A DNA stretch of 41,568 bases from Eubacteriales bacterium (GTDB lineage: Bacteria > Bacillota_A > Clostridia > Christensenellales > Aristaeellaceae), in contig JARKQG010000115.1 in NCBI GenBank assembly GCA_029974035.1, positions 1-41,568 of the forward strand, written 5' to 3'. Positions 38,749-41,568 of this stretch are shown piece after piece. Below the pieces are notes generated by a model. It saw only the letters and a list, made by a program, of their open reading frames with translations. It ran no database searches and was not told where the DNA came from. The translations under genes were made by a program, and so were the position numbers. The stretch's first letter is position 1. Each line of letters opens with the position of its first letter.

Positions 38749-39764
38749 ATGGAAAACCAGGAAGGCGCGAAGCGCAAAATCATATTCAGCGGCATACAGC
38801 CCACCGGCAACCTGACGCTGGGCAACTACATCGGCGCGCTTCGGAACTTCAAGCTGCTGGAGGACGAATACGACTGCCTGTACTCCATCGTGGACATGCA
38901 CGCGCTGACGGTGCGGCAGGACGCGGCGGAGCTGCGCAAGGCCTGCCTGAAGGCGATGAGCCTTTTTCTGGCCGTGGGTCTCGACCCGAAAAGAAGCCTG
39001 ATCTACTTCCAGTCCCACGTGCCGGCCCATGCGGAACTGGCCTGGGTGCTGAACTGCTACACCTACATGGGCGAACTGTCGCGGATGACCCAGTTCAAGG
39101 ACAAATCCCAAAAGCACGCCGACAACATCAACGCGGGGCTGTTCACCTACCCGGTGCTGATGGCGGCGGACATCCTCTTGTATCAGTCGGACCTGGTGCC
39201 CATCGGCGCCGACCAGAAGCAGCACCTGGAGCTGGCGCGGGACGTGGCCGAGCGCTTCAACGGCGTCTACGGCCGGGTGTTCACCGTGCCGGAGGCGTAC
39301 ATCCCCAAGGTGGGCGGCCGCGTGATGAGCCTGCAGGAGCCCACCCGGAAGATGTCCAAGTCCGACCCGGAGGACACCTACATCGCCATGCTGGACGCGC
39401 CGGAGGTCATCCGCAAAAAGCTCCGCCGCGCCGTCACCGACTGCGACGGCGCCGTGCGCTTTGACCCCGAGGCGAAGCCGGGGGTGTCCAACCTGATGAG
39501 CATCCTGTCCACGCTGACGGGCCAGACGTTTGAGTCCATCGAGCGGGACTTCGAGGGCAAGGGCTACGGCGCCTTCAAGGACGCGGTGGCCGACGCGGTG
39601 GTGGCGACACTTTCGCCCATCCAGGCGCGCTACCACGAGATCGTCGCCGACAAGGCGTACCTCGGCGAAGTGATGACCGCCGGCGCCGAGCGCGCCCGGG
39701 GCCTGGCCGGGCGCACCCTGCTGAAGGTGCGCAAAAAAGTGGGCCTGGCGGCCCTGACGCTGTG

Positions 39765-39765
<1 letters not shown>
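38749..39765 (+). CDS. trpS: Tryptophanyl-tRNA synthetase
   Basis: A 338-residue class I synthetase charging tRNA(Trp). The HIGH-type motif is GIQPTGNLTLGNYIG, followed by Y-S-I-V-D-M-H-A-L-T, PIGADQKQHLELARD and the KMSKS motif R-K-M-S-K-S. Length is standard (about 330). ATG 38749 has GGAGAGGGG 8 nt upstream, better than the earlier in-frame ATG at 38710, which lies at the expected transcription start. Its TGA overlaps the next ATG by one nt. Confidence 0.97.

Positions 39766-41568
<1,803 letters not shown>

Noticed and set aside
38056..39636. Minus-strand frame of ~526 codons opposite DUF1836 and trpS
   Set aside because: trpS and DUF1836 are certain on the plus strand; the frame has no start signal and is His/Arg/Gln-rich shadow sequence.

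Overview
This is a GC-rich window that reads like a chromosomal segment of a Clostridia-type Bacillota (Firmicutes). The reasons are strong AGGAGG-type Shine-Dalgarno sites, frequent TTG starts, canonical sigma-A promoters with 17-bp spacers, and Firmicute-typical families (YitT, DUF1836, MazF/EndoA, Xpt, UppP, an L,D-transpeptidase with Thr/Pro linkers). The genus cannot be fixed from the sequence alone. No phage, transposase or CRISPR array is visible.

Layout. (1) 1-229: 3' part of the tmRNA gene (ssrA). (2) 230-12.87 kb: a two-part locus. The first part is a decayed alpha/beta-hydrolase start, an ICMT-like membrane methyltransferase, three class I SAM methyltransferases and an AraC-type regulator. 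The second is seven overlapping transport genes: a YbtPQ-like pair of half ABC transporters, then a complete Nik/Dpp-type importer (two permeases, two ATPases, one binding protein). The same inverted repeat, GTTAG-N6-CTAAC, precedes both parts. I read the whole as a metal-regulated metallophore/siderophore uptake and modification locus (inference). (3) 13.1-22.3 kb: a sugar or polyol catabolic operon with an HTH regulator, a divergent DhaK paralogue, an Rbs-type ABC importer, an SDR dehydrogenase, a canonical DhaK plus DhaL, an RpiB-like isomerase and an unknown protein. The gene set fits a four-carbon route: tetritol to erythrulose to erythrulose phosphate to erythrose 4-phosphate. (4) 22.4-26.7 kb, minus strand: an ICMT-like protein with a Cys-rich small protein, an L,D-transpeptidase, and an xpt - HAD phosphatase - small lipoprotein operon. 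(5) 26.8-28.9 kb: an FAD dehydrogenase and a YbaK-type deacylase. (6) 28.9-34.5 kb, minus strand: an envelope block of CapA-like protein, FHA protein, SEDS protein (FtsW/RodA/SpoVE), penicillin-binding protein and UppP. (7) 34.5-41.6 kb: an orphan MazF, YitT, an SDR, uridine kinase, an SGNH hydrolase, a DUF1836 regulator, trpS, a tyrosine phosphatase and gapA, which runs off the window.

Most worth a second look: the paired operators bracketing the methyltransferase and transporter locus; the dual-DhaK tetrose operon, whose RpiB-like enzyme has lost the ring-opening histidine and whose first DhaK has Trp in the substrate loop; a uridine-kinase promoter sitting inside the loop of the upstream gene's terminator; an FHA-SEDS-PBP module resembling the actinobacterial phospho-regulated one; and a 38-residue lipoprotein gene. 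All family assignments were made by reading motifs; no database search was run.
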